Positions 5,006-5,919 of a DNA stretch of 5,919 nt are shown here, piece by piece. A program made the position numbers and the translations under genes. The stretch is from positions 1 to 5,919 of the forward strand of contig JALUTE010000102.1 of NCBI GenBank assembly GCA_027058255.1, written 5' to 3'. This DNA is from Methyloligella sp. (GTDB lineage Bacteria > Pseudomonadota > Alphaproteobacteria > Rhizobiales > JALUTE01). The notes under the pieces are model-generated. The model did no database searches and was not told where the DNA came from. It was given only the letters and a program-made list of their open reading frames with translations. Positions within the stretch are counted from its first letter, which is position 1; every line of letters begins with the position of its first letter.

Positions 5006-5919
5006 GCGGCCAGTCCTCGGCGCCGAGGGCGTGCGGGCCGACGGGGCGGGTGTCCGGCGTGTAGCCCTCGACCGTGCGGCGAAGCGTTTCATGAATGGTC
5101 TTGATGTCGTTTTCGGCCATGGCCGCCTGCAAGGTGTCGAGCGCGTCCATGAGTTCGTCCGGCGCGAGGAAGCGCTCCTGGCTGCGCAGGATGCGCTCAT
5201 GCGCGGTCCCGCTCGTGTTCTCGCCGATCAGCAGTTCCTCGTAGAGCTTTTCGCCCTGGCGAAGGCCCACATAGTCGATGGCGATGTCGCCGTCGGGATG
5301 GGCCTCGTCGCGGACCTCGAGGCCCATGAGCCGGATCATGGAGCGGGCAAGATCGGCGATCTTGACGGGCTTGCCCATGTCGAGCACGAACACGTCCCCC
5401 CCTTCGGCAAGAGCCCCGGCCTGGATCACCAGCTCCGCCGCCTCGGGGATGGACATGAAATAGCGGATGATGTCCGGGTGGGTGACGGTCACCGGGCCTC
5501 CCGCCTCGATCTGCTTGCGGAAGCGCCGGATGACCGAGCCGGAGCTGTCCAGCACATTGCCGAAGCGCACCATGGTGAAGATGGTCGGACAGGTGGGATC
5601 GGCCGCATGCGCCTGGAGGATGAGCTCGGCGAGGCGTTTGCTGGCACCCATGATGTTGGTGGGCCTCACGGCCTTGTCGGTGGAGATGAGGACGAAACGC
5701 TCCACCCCGGCCTCCCGCGCCAGCCGCGCAAGGCGGAGCGTGCCGAAGGTGTTGTTCGTGAGGCCGGCCACCGGGTTCATCTCGACAATGGGCACATGCT
5801 TGTAGGCGGCGGCATGGTAGACGGTCTCGACGCCATATTGCGCGAGCGTGCGCGCGACGATGGCCTCGTCGAGGATGGAGCCGAGCACGGTGTGAATCGG
5901 CACCGGTGCCGATTCACAC
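4983..5919 (-). CDS. NDP-sugar 4,6-dehydratase/epimerase (FlaA1/CapD/WbpM/PglF family), 5' end missing
   Basis: The frame is open to the right edge, so the N-terminus is missing; about 306 residues remain, counted from GTG at 5903, which is probably not the true start. The protein is an extended short-chain dehydrogenase in its second half: YHAAAYKHVPIVE (29-41), NNTFGT (50-55), STDKAVRPTNIMGASKR (74-90), VRFGNVLDSSGSV and HPDIIRYFMSIPEAAELV. As in PglF, WbpM and FlaA1, Met85 takes the place of the usual SDR catalytic Tyr, beside Lys89 and the TDK motif (75-77). The family removes water from UDP-GlcNAc-like sugars, with or without C5 inversion. The C-terminal tail (ERFLAPDELMDALDTLQAAM to EGYTPDT) resembles the long membrane-bound members of about 600-650 residues rather than short FlaA1/PseB forms, so a transmembrane N-terminal half and the NAD-binding GxxGxxG are probably lost at the edge. 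It should supply the keto sugar for the aminotransferase downstream. Confidence 0.9.
   Translation of the reverse strand, partial: CESAPVPIHTVLGSILDEAIVARTLAQYGVETVYHAAAYKHVPIVEMNPVAGLTNNTFGTLRLARLAREAGVERFVLISTDKAVRPTNIMGASKRLAELILQAHAADPTCPTIFTMVRFGNVLDSSGSVIRRFRKQIEAGGPVTVTHPDIIRYFMSIPEAAELVIQAGALAEGGDVFVLDMGKPVKIADLARSMIRLMGLEVRDEAHPDGDIAIDYVGLRQGEKLYEELLIGENTSGTAHERILRSQERFLAPDELMDALDTLQAAMAENDIKTIHETLRRTVEGYTPDTRPVGPHALGAEDWPHVSRTLH
5014..5018 (-). promoter_or_regulatory. Ribosome binding site of the glycosyltransferase gene
   Basis: GAGGA on the minus strand lies eight bases before the ATG at 5005-5003 and inside the 3' end of the upstream dehydratase gene. It decides the start of the glycosyltransferase among several in-frame candidates and fits translation coupled to the end of the preceding gene. 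Confidence 0.6.
5890..5919. repeat. Perfect 30-base palindrome at the right edge, probable fold-back artefact
   Basis: The last 30 bases equal their own reverse complement, with the centre between 5904 and 5905 (core GGCACCGGTGCC). The palindrome lies inside the dehydratase reading frame and ends exactly with the window. Bases 5905-5919 may be a fold-back copy of 5890-5904, so the residues they encode should not be trusted. The small core could be a natural palindrome that primed the join. Confidence 0.85.

Noticed and set aside
3644..5104. Plus-strand open frame opposite the glycosyltransferase (486 codons)
   Set aside because: Same reason: it mirrors a real gene, crosses an intergenic gap and has no recognisable domain.
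5006..5200. N-terminal extension of the glycosyltransferase frame by 65 codons
   Set aside because: The extension is Arg/Ser/Pro-rich shadow sequence of the dehydratase gene, and a good ribosome site precedes the ATG at 5005.
1..5919. Terminal inverted repeats as hairpin telomeres or ends of a mobile element
   Set aside because: The two ends share no sequence with each other, both interrupt reading frames, and no telomere resolvase, transposase or integrase gene is present.

Overview
The window is GC-rich, roughly two thirds G+C by eye. Every gene I can support lies on the minus strand. Codon use, GC content, the gene families and an FNR/FixK-type box suggest an alphaproteobacterium, but that is inference and no taxonomic marker is present. 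Both ends cut through a gene, and both carry perfect inverted repeats that look like fold-back joins. The 5919 bases are therefore probably one whole assembled contig, and its terminal bases should not be trusted.

Layout in the direction of transcription, from high to low coordinates: (1) 5919-4983, the C-terminal half of a FlaA1/CapD/WbpM/PglF-type nucleotide-sugar dehydratase or epimerase. (2) 5005-3797, a GT4 glycosyltransferase resembling the PglA type, overlapping gene 1 by 23 bases. (3) 3720-2491, a DegT/DnrJ/EryC1/StrS-type PLP sugar aminotransferase with a GTG start, 76 bases downstream. (4) 2455-476, a class-II glutamine amidotransferase of the AsnB family, 35 bases downstream. (5) 376-1, the N-terminal part of a two-helix membrane protein with a HAMP-like juxtamembrane segment, after a 99-base gap.

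Genes 1-4 form a surface-glycan module (O-antigen, capsule, exopolysaccharide or protein glycan). The dehydratase would make a 4-keto-6-deoxy sugar nucleotide, the aminotransferase would aminate a keto sugar, the GT4 would add a sugar to the growing chain, and the AsnB-like enzyme would use glutamine nitrogen to form an amide, on a glycan carboxylate or on aspartate. The order of steps and the substrates are inferred from family membership only. Initiating transferase, acetyltransferase, flippase and polymerase genes are not in the window.

Gene 5 is probably a separate transcription unit. The gap before it holds a TTGAT-N4-GTCAA box centred exactly 41.5 bases upstream of the start site predicted from a TAAACT -10 element. 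This is class II FNR/CRP geometry and is the most interesting regulatory signal here. I found no RNA gene, CRISPR array, insertion sequence or convincing intrinsic terminator, and no gene-free stretch over 100 bases.
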